In this document: piece after piece, positions 40,805-49,859 of the stretch | Numbering within the stretch: position 1 is the first letter of the stretch | Layout of the letters: every line of letters starts with the position of its first letter | Source of the DNA: Shewanella benthica | GTDB taxonomy: Bacteria; Pseudomonadota; Gammaproteobacteria; Enterobacterales; Shewanellaceae | Assembly (NCBI GenBank): GCA_023284085.1 | Contig: JAKVHY010000004.1 | Location: 62,001 to 126,000 of the forward strand | DNA length: 64,000 nucleotides | Direction of reading: 5' to 3' | Notes under the pieces: model-generated | Seen by the model: the letters and a program-made list of their open reading frames with translations, nothing else | What the model was told of the DNA's origin: nothing | Databases searched by the model: none | Program-made: the position numbers and the translations under genes

Positions 40805-41509
40805 GTGAGGTCAAAACTATTAATCGTTGAAGATAATCAAGATGTCGCGGGGATTCTTGCCGATTATTTTGAAGTGCAGGGAACAGAAGTCGACTTCGCC
40901 ACCAATGGCGAGCTCGGATTGAAACTCGCTCTTGAATCCAGTTTCGACGCCATCATTCTGGATCTAATGCTGCCAAAGATGGATGGCCTCAGTGTCGCTA
41001 AAGAACTCAGAAAGCAGGGCTGTACCACTCCCATCCTCATGTTAACCGCCCTCGATGATAAGCAAGACCTGCTCAACGGGTTCGAATCTGGAGCTGACGA
41101 CTACCTGGCCAAACCTTTCGACTTAGATGTACTCAATGCCCGTATCTCAGCATTGATCAAACGACAGCAAGGAAGAGTAGCCTTAGGCATATTAAAATAC
41201 GGCAGCCTCGAATTAAACACGGCTGAACATCAAGTCTATCGCAACGGAAATCAGCTCATTCTGACGCCGGCTTGCTATCAAATATTGCACTTATTGATGA
41301 AGCGAGCGCCGAACGTAGTCAAACGTGAAGAGCTTATCGAGGAGTTATGGGGTGATATGCCACCGGGTAACGACATATTGCGTAGCCACATGTATCAACT
41401 TCGCAATCAATTAGATAAGCCATTTCCCGAGTCAATGCTGGTCACTGTGCCAAAAATAGGCTTTAAACTTCAACAAGAAACGTTAAATAATAGTAATGAA
41501 AGCCCCTAA
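40805..41509 (+). CDS. OmpR-family response regulator
   Basis: 234 residues from GTG at 40805 (RBS TAAGGTG). Receiver domain with phospho-acceptor Asp53 (AIILDLMLPKMDG), Thr in LTALD and Lys in LAKPF. Winged-helix output (about 130-228) with EELIEELWG and HMYQLRNQLDKPF. It overlaps its kinase gene by 14 bases. Divergent from the OmpA-like lipoprotein, which it might control. Confidence 0.92.
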   Translation: MRSKLLIVEDNQDVAGILADYFEVQGTEVDFATNGELGLKLALESSFDAIILDLMLPKMDGLSVAKELRKQGCTTPILMLTALDDKQDLLNGFESGADDYLAKPFDLDVLNARISALIKRQQGRVALGILKYGSLELNTAEHQVYRNGNQLILTPACYQILHLLMKRAPNVVKREELIEELWGDMPPGNDILRSHMYQLRNQLDKPFPESMLVTVPKIGFKLQQETLNNSNESP

Positions 41510-42788
41510 ACCATCTAGTTCCACGGCTCAGAGCTTAACCAAAAAATTAAGCCTCTATTTCAATGCCATCGCTCTGCTTATCGGCATATTAGTTTTTGCT
41601 CTTAGTCAGGCGGGCCTCTACTGGCTCGAAGATGAGATAAACAAGCGCAACTTACAGCAGACGGCTGATTTTGCCGTCGACCAATTTCAGCGAGGGGCAA
41701 GCTCCCCCCTCATCATAGGGCCTAATATTTTAGCCTATGACTCTGTCCAGTCATTACCTAAGCAATTCCAACAACTCAGCCAATACCCCATTGGCTATAA
41801 TGATGAAATCACCGATGACATAGCCCACGACCTATTTTTCTATCACTCCAGCTTTGATCTCCAAGGTGAGACTAAACCTCTGTTCTTAACCATGGAAGCT
41901 GAAAAGGTCGAACTCAGCTCTGATGAATGGCGATATATCAATTTTGCCTCTCTCGCCATCATGATACTCCTCTATCTGGCATTCGATTTCGCCATCTCAA
42001 AATTATCTAAACGTCTGGTGCAGCCTGTCAATCAGCTCAGTCAGCAACTGAAGTCCGCCCACAGAGAAACCAGTTTCTCAGTCCCGGAAGGTTCGGCATT
42101 AGAGTTCACTGAGCTATCTAATAGCCTGAATAAATATCGCAATCAAAATGAACTCCTGATAAAACAAGAGCAGTCATTCGCAAAATATGCCAGCCATGAA
42201 TTAAGAACGCCTTTAACCGTTATTCTTGGCGCCACCAAGCTGCTCGACAAGAGTACAGAGCCTGAGTTTCAACTGCGACAGAGAGCAAGGATCACTAGGG
42301 CTGCGACCGATATGCAACACACGATTGAAGCCCTGTTAAGTCTGGTCAAACAGGAGCAGACAAGAGAGAATTCCACCAGTAGGAAACTGGTTGAGAAAGA
42401 GATAAAGCAGATCTTGGATGAGGTGTCCCCTCTGGCTACATACAAGCATCTCAAGGTCGAACTCAAGATATTTGCTGAACCAGACATTCAGCCGAGTCCT
42501 CCCGTATTGAGGATGTTATTGATCAACTTGTTGCAGAACGCCATCAATGCCAGTGATTCAGGGATTATCACCCTGGAAGTTTGGCAGTCTTGCATCAAAG
42601 TCGTAGACCAGGGCCATGGATTGAATGATTCAGAACAGAGCAAAGACGGTCACGGCTTAGGCCTCTTGATCGTGGATGCACTCTGCGATCGCTATGGCTG
42701 GCAACTGATGTTAACTTCTGGAGAAGAGTCAGGTTGTATTGCTAAGCTGACCTTTCCCAATATCGGTGAGACAAGGGCTAGTGATTAG
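41496..42788 (+). CDS. Sensor histidine kinase (partner of the OmpR-type regulator)
   Basis: 430 residues: two membrane helices (about 22-45 and 149-168) around a periplasmic sensor of about 100 residues, a HAMP-like linker, HisKA with ASHELRTPLTV (His234), N box LLQNAINAS, G1 VVDQGHGL, and G2 HGLGLLIV. Signal unknown. Confidence 0.9.
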   Translation: MKAPKPSSSTAQSLTKKLSLYFNAIALLIGILVFALSQAGLYWLEDEINKRNLQQTADFAVDQFQRGASSPLIIGPNILAYDSVQSLPKQFQQLSQYPIGYNDEITDDIAHDLFFYHSSFDLQGETKPLFLTMEAEKVELSSDEWRYINFASLAIMILLYLAFDFAISKLSKRLVQPVNQLSQQLKSAHRETSFSVPEGSALEFTELSNSLNKYRNQNELLIKQEQSFAKYASHELRTPLTVILGATKLLDKSTEPEFQLRQRARITRAATDMQHTIEALLSLVKQEQTRENSTSRKLVEKEIKQILDEVSPLATYKHLKVELKIFAEPDIQPSPPVLRMLLINLLQNAINASDSGIITLEVWQSCIKVVDQGHGLNDSEQSKDGHGLGLLIVDALCDRYGWQLMLTSGEESGCIAKLTFPNIGETRASD

Positions 42789-42841
42789 CCGACCTCATCT
42801 AGTTTATGATTAAAGTCAGACTGGTTTATGCTAATTCGAAC

Positions 42842-42880
42842 ACTCCCTTACAGAACAATTCAACATATCTGTAAGGGAGT
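42842..42880. repeat. 12-bp inverted repeat after the kinase gene
   Basis: ACTCCCTTACAG / CTGTAAGGGAGT with a 15-base loop between the convergent kinase and hypothetical genes. There is no T run, so it is possibly a bidirectional hairpin end. Confidence 0.55.
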
Positions 42881-42965
42881 TATCAAATCAATAAAATCCA
42901 TATTGATATAAAAAATTTCGAGTCCAAAACATAAGAGTCATGGAATTAGCGATTAATTGGCTATG

Positions 42966-43328
42966 TTATCTCATCACTTTAGTCTGTAATTTTTGAGCAT
43001 GAACCAACTCTCGATCAAACACACCTGTACTGGCGGCATGCAGTAATTTTAATTTCATCTCTTCTACTTTAAACCTAGGTACACGCAGCCTGTTACAGCC
43101 AGGATGTATCTGCTCCATGGCTAACACTTTCTTACCAAGCTTTAAGGTTAAAATTCTAAAGTTATCATCATCAGATTTTGCATCATGCACTTTAGCTCGC
43201 GCCCTACACTCCTCTAGCGTCAACTCCCATATCCGCTTTATGATTTTATTACCGACACCATTATTTACCATGGCGTACTCCTGAAAACAGTCGAGCGAGC
43301 TCACAGCACCTTTGGCATTACTCATCAT
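42966..43328 (-). CDS. Hypothetical protein, 120 residues
   Basis: Not recognised. A soluble basic protein with charged helices in the C-terminal half (VEEMKLKLLHAASTGVFDRELVHAQKLQ) and a central LTLKLGKKVLAMEQIHPG. No signal or membrane helix. GGGGG lies shortly before the first of two Met codons and fits an RBS. It stands alone in AT-rich surroundings between signalling and cytochrome genes. Confidence 0.55.
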   Translation of the reverse strand: MMSNAKGAVSSLDCFQEYAMVNNGVGNKIIKRIWELTLEECRARAKVHDAKSDDDNFRILTLKLGKKVLAMEQIHPGCNRLRVPRFKVEEMKLKLLHAASTGVFDRELVHAQKLQTKVMR

Positions 43329-43614
43329 TATCCCCCTGCATTGAATAATTGATTGTTAGCCATCTTGATTTTTGTTATTTAATTTATAAATAGATAAATT
43401 AATATCTACTTAGATACAGTTATATTATTTTTGCTAGATACTTGTCTACAGCATTAATTTTCTTGTGTGACCAAGCTCAACACAGAAATTAACAAATAGT
43501 GATCTGCAACAATTAATCACCTAATAACAGCTACATATTCTTATGGAAATACCACTGCTCGCGGCCAGAGTTTTGAACATGCATAGCCAGCAATATAAAA
43601 AGTAAGAAAGCAAA
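43329..43614. other. AT-rich non-coding stretch
   Basis: About 285 bases with frequent stops in all frames. I see no gene, and only short poly-A/T tracts and candidate TATAAT-like boxes. Confidence 0.6.
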
Positions 43615-43636
43615 AAAGGCACCCTAAGGTGCCTTT
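43615..43636 (-). terminator. Rho-independent terminator of the decaheme cytochrome gene
   Basis: AAAGGCACC CTAA GGTGCCTTT, with six T on the minus-strand side, about 72 bases after the stop. Confidence 0.9.
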
Positions 43637-43708
43637 GACTTTGCAGGAAAACATTTGGAGCTTAAACTCCTAGAGCTAGCCCTAATGGCCTCTCTAGGCA
43701 CTTAATCA

Positions 43709-45892
43709 TTACAGAGTAAAACCGTGGTGACCCATGATTTTCTCTGGAGTATGACAAGTTGCACAAGCCTCTTTAGCATCTTTTGCATTACCTAGAGTAT
43801 CTGACAAATCTTCAGCGGCCTTGTCCTTGTTAGGACCAATATACGCACCATTTAACTCCATGTGCGACATAGCAGCGTCTGACAAGTACTTCTGGTGACA
43901 GCTTATACATGCGGCAGCATCTGGAGATGCATACCAAGTTTCAACCACTTCATCAGCAGCAGGGCTTTGAGTGCTAGGAATTGTATGAGCTTGGCCCGCA
44001 TTACGGCCTAACTCGAAACCATACTTAAGACCACCATAACCTTCTACAGCTGAGTGACACGTTGTACAATCTGTCTTCAGGATAGTACCGCTACCACCGT
44101 GGCCATTATCATGCCCTTGAGCCTTGTGAGCCTTATACATGAAACTGGTTGATTTAAGTAATGCTACGCCATTGCTGGCTTCGCCATTACCTTTCAGACC
44201 CTTATCGTTAGTATGACAAGCCATACAGTTCACACCATTAGAATCATGATAGAACTCAAAGCTATGACAACCATGACAAGATGCAGTATCGACAATCGGA
44301 CGACGCTCGCCTACTACAGTCTCTGCATTGTCTAACACGGTACGATAAGCCGGTGTTTGAACATAAGCTGGATAAGCATTGTCAGCTTCACATGCTACAC
44401 GCTTGTCAGTACCTTCTTCAAAACACACTTTTAATACTGGTAACACTTCGAGTGAACGCGTTGCAATATCGGCAGGGAAGTTAATAGTGACTGCAACACT
44501 TACTGTGTTATCCGCATTCCAAGTCGCTTTAGTTTCATCTTTAATATCGATGCGGCGCTTGCTATAGGATGCTTGATTATAATCGGGGTAATCTTTCTCT
44601 ACATCCCAGCTTACTACCATGTACGGCTTGCTATAGCCTTCTTTATAGATTTCATCTTTAGCGACTAGCTCACCATTGGCATCCATAACCTTCATATCAA
44701 ACTTAATCAAGTTAGCAGCGTCGATAGTCACATTACTGACTTCTACACTGTATTCTTTAGCAGCTTGGTAAGGCTTGGCAGCTTCTGAATGCACTTCAAC
44801 ACTATGACAATCGGTACAGGTAAACTCAGGGTTCTTATCTGACTTATGCTGCGCCGGAGAATCAGTATGACAACCAGTACATGCGTTGGCATTAGCATTC
44901 GCTAACCATAGATCTTTGTCGGCTAACTCTTCATCTTGAACGTGACAAACGGCACAGTCCATAAATGGCTTAGTCGGGAAAGCCGGGTAATCGAATGCAT
45001 GATCGCCGCCATAGCCCGCGATGGTATAAGGCATAGGGACAACATTGCCCTCTGCATCTTTACCTTCACGCTCAGGTCCCATATGAATAGCATGTATCAT
45101 ATGACCTAATTCAACAGAAACTTCATTAGGATCTGACACTATGCCGTTGTGACAGGACTGACAGTTCTCTAGATCGAGACGACGACCACCGTGAGCCTTA
45201 AGGCTATCTGGTTGGTGACAGGTATAACAAGTTTCCAGCGTCACTAGCTCGCGAGTCTCAACACCTTCGGTTCCATTTGTTGATGGGATCCAATCATAAT
45301 GAGCATTTTCTGCCAGCTCATGACCTGAGGCATATTCGAACTGCATCTCGATAGCAATTCGTTGAGTCAAAGCCGGATCGAATACAACACCAGCCGCATC
45401 GACAGTAGTCGTTAGATTCGTGTCGAAAGTGTAAGTATAAGTACCATCTTTATGATCGACTAAACACTCAGCACAATTTTTTATCTGCTCAAAACCTTGT
45501 TCGAAACTAGTTCCGGCATCGTTTGTTGTGTCATTCAACAGTGAAATCCACTGTTTTAGCTCTGAGCCTTCGTTAGTTTCTAATTGAGCTAGCGAGAAGC
45601 GGAAATCATGATACTCATTTTCAGCGCTCAGGCCGTGTAGCCCCACGCCCTCTTTATTCTCAAGATCGAAATCAAGGGTAATGATACCGTCTGCATAAGT
45701 TGCATTGCTGATGCTTGCAACTGCTTCGGCAGCCATATCAATATGCAGGCCAGAGGTACCGGGAACACCGGGGCCACCGGGTTGACCATCTTCACCATTC
45801 TGTCCATCTTCGCCATCACTACAGCCAGCTATGCCTAAAGACATCGCTCCTGCAAGCACTAGCCATAACTTACTTTTTTTTGTATTTAACAT
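43709..45892 (-). CDS. OmcA/MtrC-family decaheme outer-membrane cytochrome
   Basis: 727 residues. Lipobox GIAGCSDG at about residue 24, then a collagen-like Gly-rich stretch (GEDGQNGEDGQPGGPG), as in OmcA. Ten CXXCH haem sites: CYTCH, CQSCH, CAVCH, CTGCH, CTDCH, CHGCH, CMACH, CTTCH, CISCH, CATCH. OmcA-like anchors CAECLVDHKDGTYTYT, GGRRLDLENC, YLSDAAMSHME and CHTPEKIM are seen. It should act at the cell surface in electron transfer to metals or other extracellular acceptors. No mtrA or mtrB neighbour is present. Confidence 0.93.
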   Translation of the reverse strand: MLNTKKSKLWLVLAGAMSLGIAGCSDGEDGQNGEDGQPGGPGVPGTSGLHIDMAAEAVASISNATYADGIITLDFDLENKEGVGLHGLSAENEYHDFRFSLAQLETNEGSELKQWISLLNDTTNDAGTSFEQGFEQIKNCAECLVDHKDGTYTYTFDTNLTTTVDAAGVVFDPALTQRIAIEMQFEYASGHELAENAHYDWIPSTNGTEGVETRELVTLETCYTCHQPDSLKAHGGRRLDLENCQSCHNGIVSDPNEVSVELGHMIHAIHMGPEREGKDAEGNVVPMPYTIAGYGGDHAFDYPAFPTKPFMDCAVCHVQDEELADKDLWLANANANACTGCHTDSPAQHKSDKNPEFTCTDCHSVEVHSEAAKPYQAAKEYSVEVSNVTIDAANLIKFDMKVMDANGELVAKDEIYKEGYSKPYMVVSWDVEKDYPDYNQASYSKRRIDIKDETKATWNADNTVSVAVTINFPADIATRSLEVLPVLKVCFEEGTDKRVACEADNAYPAYVQTPAYRTVLDNAETVVGERRPIVDTASCHGCHSFEFYHDSNGVNCMACHTNDKGLKGNGEASNGVALLKSTSFMYKAHKAQGHDNGHGGSGTILKTDCTTCHSAVEGYGGLKYGFELGRNAGQAHTIPSTQSPAADEVVETWYASPDAAACISCHQKYLSDAAMSHMELNGAYIGPNKDKAAEDLSDTLGNAKDAKEACATCHTPEKIMGHHGFTL

Positions 45893-45948
45893 TGCTCATC
45901 ATCTCCGTGGAGTTGTTCAATATAATTATTTTGTGAACACTCGAAGAT

Positions 45949-45964
45949 TACCCCTAAAGGGGTA
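45949..45964. promoter_or_regulatory. Perfect NarL/NarP-type 7-2-7 palindrome
   Basis: TACCCCT AA AGGGGTA: both heptamers fit TACYYMT exactly with the two-base spacing preferred by NarP. It ends 57 bases upstream of the decaheme cytochrome ATG. Confidence 0.6.
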
Positions 45965-46144
45965 GCGAAAAATTGAACAGCGTCAAAGAAACATTAACAA
46001 TTCATTCACCAATGATTTATTAATTTAACACGAAGGACATGTTGAAAATATTCAATAGAAATCATCAAGAAAATCATCTGTAAAACATTTTATAAACTAT
46101 TCCTACAATCATTTAAAATACACAAGTAATCATCAATGACTAAA

Positions 46145-46165
46145 AAGGGAGCCATTAACTCCCTT
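46145..46165 (-). terminator. Terminator of the glycine-zipper lipoprotein gene
   Basis: Minus-strand AAGGGAG / CTCCCTT with a seven-base loop, then TTTAG, about 13 bases after the stop. Confidence 0.75.
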
Positions 46166-46177
46166 CCTCACCGCATA

Positions 46178-46987
46178 TTAGCCTTGACGAGTGAAACGAT
46201 ATGACTGTATCAGCTGTTCTTCACCTTTAACTTGGGTAAAGGTGTCGACTAAGAACACATCTTTGCCGGCAAACCTTAACTCTAAGCGCATACTGTTTCT
46301 CTCGTCACCATTTAACGTCTGGCCTTGTACGTTCACTGGATAGTAGCTATATCTTTGGTTTGTCACATTTAGCTCACCAGAGAAACGCATCAGCTCATTA
46401 TTGCTAAAGTCTGTTTCCAGACTATAGCCATCGCTTGGCGTGTAGGCTAGTTGAACTCTGCCACTCAGACTGTGTGGCTCACCATTAACCTGAAGCTCAT
46501 CGAAATGCAGTTCGACGGCCGTCGTTTTGGTTAAGCTACCTCTTGCCATACCACTTGCTTCGATGCGACTTCCTTGTGCATCTAGCGCCCAAATATCAAC
46601 ACGCCAGTTACCGTTAAAACTATCTAACTTATCCCAGTTTTGTGGCACCATTGACGCAGCACCAGCCGCCATAGGCGCGCTGGCTAAACCATTAATATTG
46701 ATGTTCTTAGTACTATTTTCATTACGATAGTCTTCTCTGTCATTATGATAATCTGCCGCAGCTCCTGCTGCAGCTCCGGTTGCCGCACCAAACATAGCGC
46801 CTTTGGCCGCTAAACTTGCATCCCCCATAGCCGCACCCATGGCTAAGCCAATTAAAGCACCACCAGCAGCGCCTGTTTTTAAGCCACGATGCTGATCACG
46901 TTCACCATTTTCATCACTGGTACTGGCACAGCCGCTCAATGCTGCAATGCACAATGCTGCTAGTGAGGTTTTTATCATATTAGTCAT
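46178..46987 (-). CDS. Glycine-zipper lipoprotein with C-terminal beta domain
   Basis: 269 residues. Lipobox LSGCAST (about residues 18-24), glycine-zipper segment (about 38-80, GAAGGALIGLAMGAAMG and GAMFGAATGAAAGAAADY), then a beta-rich domain (about 118-265, NGNWRVDIWALDAQG...MRLELRFAGKDVFLVDTF). The C-terminal part is not matched to a named family. Probably outer-membrane associated. Divergent from the HTH gene downstream. Confidence 0.75.
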   Translation of the reverse strand: MTNMIKTSLAALCIAALSGCASTSDENGERDQHRGLKTGAAGGALIGLAMGAAMGDASLAAKGAMFGAATGAAAGAAADYHNDREDYRNENSTKNININGLASAPMAAGAASMVPQNWDKLDSFNGNWRVDIWALDAQGSRIEASGMARGSLTKTTAVELHFDELQVNGEPHSLSGRVQLAYTPSDGYSLETDFSNNELMRFSGELNVTNQRYSYYPVNVQGQTLNGDERNSMRLELRFAGKDVFLVDTFTQVKGEEQLIQSYRFTRQG

Positions 46988-47196
46988 AGTGTATTTCTCG
47001 ACATAAAGCGGTACATTGGTACCGATAAGATAGTGTGATTATTTAACCAGATAGCCGGTCCTAACATCAGGGCAGGCGTTAACAAAAAAAACGACCTAAT
47101 GCCTAGAGGTTTTCTCGCTGTTGGGTCAGCGAGCGTTCAGACTTAATCGATGATGACTTAATGAAATGGGTATAACTTGTGGTTTAAAGAGGAATA

Positions 47197-48153
47197 ATGA
47201 ACCAGACACAATACAAGGGCATAGACGAATACTTGTTCCAGAAACGCACTCAACAAGATCTGTCTCAAGAGGGGCTAGCACTGGCACTCCAGCAGTTTGA
47301 CCCGCTATTTTCTGAACTTGACTCCCTCACAATCAGCCGTTGGGAACGAGGCAGAGTCAGCCCCAATATTCGCAGACAAGTGGCACTAATGGAGTTTTTT
47401 GGCGATGAACCACACTTGTTACTCGCTAACCCTGATTTTGAGTTGAAACAACTGCCCTCCATGTCAGCATTTCAGCAGATGTTAGACCAGCAGACTAATT
47501 ACAATCACGTCATGGGTGCCCATCCTTATATTCCTCAAGATGAACTTAACTTTGAAAAGTTAAATAAGCGGAGCGACAATCTATTACAAAAATTACGCTG
47601 GGTATGTAATGCCCATAATAATTTAACTAGGCAGCGAGAATCATGGGATGCGGAGTTTTTAGCTCAACTGGTTTTATTTCCTTCCACCGAAGTGATCTTC
47701 TACCAGATAGATGACATTTTAATGGGGCACTCCCTTTATATACGCATCGATGAAGACACATTATCCGCTCTGCTCAGCGGTAAGATGCAAGAAACCCAAC
47801 TAAGCACTGACGATCTCATCGAGAAGGACAAACCTGCTTGCCTGTATATGTTAAGTGCATATATTGGCGGACGCCATGTGGCCGAAGACTCTTTGCTACA
47901 CATGTTATTTACCTTGCTTGAAAACCCACTCAATTTGTCATTGGGTTATAAGGCCCGCAGTGATATTGGCATCAAGTTAATGGATTTTCTGTCCGGCAAA
48001 CATGTTGGGCAAGGAGAGGTACTTAGGGAGCGGCTCGATGGTGCTAAATATCGAGGAAAACGCTATAGCTACATCTCATTTAATCTACCAAGAGCAGACC
48101 TTCTAGCCAGCCCGCTGATGCTAAATGTAATGCGCAATCAAGGCAGAGCTTAA
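47197..48153 (+). CDS. HTH (XRE-like) protein with unknown C-terminal domain
   Basis: 318 residues. The N-terminus (about 8-70) reads as an XRE-like helix-turn-helix: QQDLSQEGLALALQQ...SLTISRWERGRVSPNIRRQVALMEFFG. The remaining 240 residues (SYIGG-type and IYIRIDEDTLSALLSG segments) are unrecognised, predicted soluble and mixed alpha/beta. RBS AGAGGAATA. Probably a DNA-binding regulator, perhaps of the divergent lipoprotein gene. Confidence 0.7.
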   Translation: MNQTQYKGIDEYLFQKRTQQDLSQEGLALALQQFDPLFSELDSLTISRWERGRVSPNIRRQVALMEFFGDEPHLLLANPDFELKQLPSMSAFQQMLDQQTNYNHVMGAHPYIPQDELNFEKLNKRSDNLLQKLRWVCNAHNNLTRQRESWDAEFLAQLVLFPSTEVIFYQIDDILMGHSLYIRIDEDTLSALLSGKMQETQLSTDDLIEKDKPACLYMLSAYIGGRHVAEDSLLHMLFTLLENPLNLSLGYKARSDIGIKLMDFLSGKHVGQGEVLRERLDGAKYRGKRYSYISFNLPRADLLASPLMLNVMRNQGRA

Positions 48154-48154
48154 C

Positions 48155-48174
48155 AGAGTACTTTGCAGTACTCT
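48155..48174. terminator. Hairpin between convergent genes
   Basis: AGAGTACT TTGC AGTACTCT, eight paired bases, directly after the HTH gene stop. Only a weak T tail, so terminator function is tentative. Confidence 0.45.
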
Positions 48175-48202
48175 TGATCGATTAAGTTAGCTGTTGATGA
48201 CT

Positions 48203-49570
48203 CTATTCAATGAAAGCCAACTGAAAACCTAAGGATTGCGTGTCATCGGCATACAATACCAAGGTATATTGACTCGCTTCGAAATCGAAAACCTCAGACT
48301 GATACAACAAGGTCAAATCGCCATTGTCATCTTCATACACCACACTCACCTCATAATCACCTATGGGTAACTCCAGTGATTCAATTTCGGCAAAATCTAC
48401 CCCTTCGATGTAATATTCTGCCGACTCTATCGTTTCACTTCGAGACACAAAATAGATGTTGAGATCATCAAATTCATGGGCAAGATTGGCGAAATTGACC
48501 TCACTCTCATAGGCCCTGGGTCTCAAGTCATGTAATAAGGTTAACCCTTTCACTTGCTCGTCTGCATCTTGGTACAACAACATGGACTTGGTCTCATCTT
48601 GGTTAAATGTCACCAAGAGGTTATTCGCCAGTATCGTTTGAGATTCGCTTAGCATTATCGTCACACCATAGTCATCGAAATCAACCGATTGAAACGCCGT
48701 ACTCTGACCCAGTTCCATGCCTTTCATCTCTATCTGATTGCCATTGTTAGTGACTAGAACGTCTACAGTTCCCTGCTCGTTCAAACCATTAAACAGGCGA
48801 AACTCGGCTGACGCGTCGATATTGGCATGGTTATCAGCTCCCGAAGTCGAATCCACATTGTCTATGGTGATATTAGGCGTCCCAGGCCCAAAACTGTCCC
48901 TAATAATGAGTTTATAAACAGTTTCAGAAGTTAATGAGAGTGATGCCGTAGTATAAACAGGCTCTAACGAGCCTGTGGCCGTCAGATAGATAACATAATC
49001 ACCGGTATCTAAGGTCACACCAAGGGTGCTCCCCTTGTAGCTCAAACTGTCGAGAAGGGTGGCATCAATAAACTCACGTCCATCGACCCCAATATAAACA
49101 TCGTAAACACCGGCATCCATGGCGGTGTGGGCCACAAGAACCAGCATCTTGCTATAATCTACATTTTCATCGTCATTCAGCTCATCCATCTCAGTGGTCT
49201 GATAGCTAACATCCATAAACTCAGGCGAGTGATAATCTCCCACTAACATAAACAGGTGATGCTCACCGTTATTTAAATTGAGCGTCTGCTGATACTTAAC
49301 CAAGTCATCACCAATATCATCTTTACCAATAATTTCAACTTCAAACTCCCCGGTAGCATAAGCATATTTAGGCATGGCATTGGCGTATTCCACAGCCGTG
49401 TACTGATAATCATCCAATGACAAACTTAAACTCGTGCTATTAGCCGATGCATTATAAAACTGAATATAGCTCGCATCTGTGGAAGTCGCGGTATCATCAG
49501 AACTACAGCCGGCAGTCCCTATAAGCAAACCAGAAAGTAAAAAAGCATATCCCAATAATTGTTTCTTCAA
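48203..49570 (-). CDS. Beta-rich lipoprotein, DUF4397-like repeats
   Basis: 455 residues from a TTG start at 49570, preceded by AAAGGAGTGAG. Lipobox GTAGCSS (about 19-25). Several beta modules of about 100 residues follow, e.g. YIQFYNASANSTSLSLSLDD, YDVYIGVDGREF, FRLFNGLNEQGTVDVLV and LNIYFVSRSETI, which resemble the DUF4397 pattern. Very acidic. Function unknown; likely surface or periplasmic. Confidence 0.65.
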   Translation of the reverse strand: MKKQLLGYAFLLSGLLIGTAGCSSDDTATSTDASYIQFYNASANSTSLSLSLDDYQYTAVEYANAMPKYAYATGEFEVEIIGKDDIGDDLVKYQQTLNLNNGEHHLFMLVGDYHSPEFMDVSYQTTEMDELNDDENVDYSKMLVLVAHTAMDAGVYDVYIGVDGREFIDATLLDSLSYKGSTLGVTLDTGDYVIYLTATGSLEPVYTTASLSLTSETVYKLIIRDSFGPGTPNITIDNVDSTSGADNHANIDASAEFRLFNGLNEQGTVDVLVTNNGNQIEMKGMELGQSTAFQSVDFDDYGVTIMLSESQTILANNLLVTFNQDETKSMLLYQDADEQVKGLTLLHDLRPRAYESEVNFANLAHEFDDLNIYFVSRSETIESAEYYIEGVDFAEIESLELPIGDYEVSVVYEDDNGDLTLLYQSEVFDFEASQYTLVLYADDTQSLGFQLAFIE

Positions 49571-49721
49571 AACTCACTCCTTTTGATATTATTTTGTTAT
49601 AGCTGTTTACACAGCCGTTACTTATGACAACAAAGGAAGGTCAAGAAACGTCAAGTTAGGTAATAAAGAGTAATATCAAGCTAGAGCTTTTTTGGCTATT
49701 GAATATAAAAGTAAACGAATA

Positions 49722-49752
49722 AAAAAACGGCGCCGAAATGGCACCGTTTTTT
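49722..49752. terminator. Rho-independent terminator upstream of the FG-GAP gene end
   Basis: AAAAAACGGCGCC / GGCACCGTTTTTT pairs with one mismatch around a short loop. A and T runs on both sides make it usable from either strand. It lies about 110 bases after the FG-GAP gene stop. Confidence 0.75.
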
Positions 49753-49859
49753 AACGACAAAGAGCATATGTTAATTAACAAAAGAAACCCTACTCTCAAT
49801 GTTAAATCTGGCTTAGCTCAATCTTGCTCTGCCCAATAAATCATAAAGTTGTGACATCT

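Noticed and set aside
43709..45892. mtr-type electron conduit cluster around the decaheme gene
   Set aside because: Neighbours on both sides are a hypothetical protein and a glycine-zipper lipoprotein; no MtrA-like or MtrB-like gene is present in the window.
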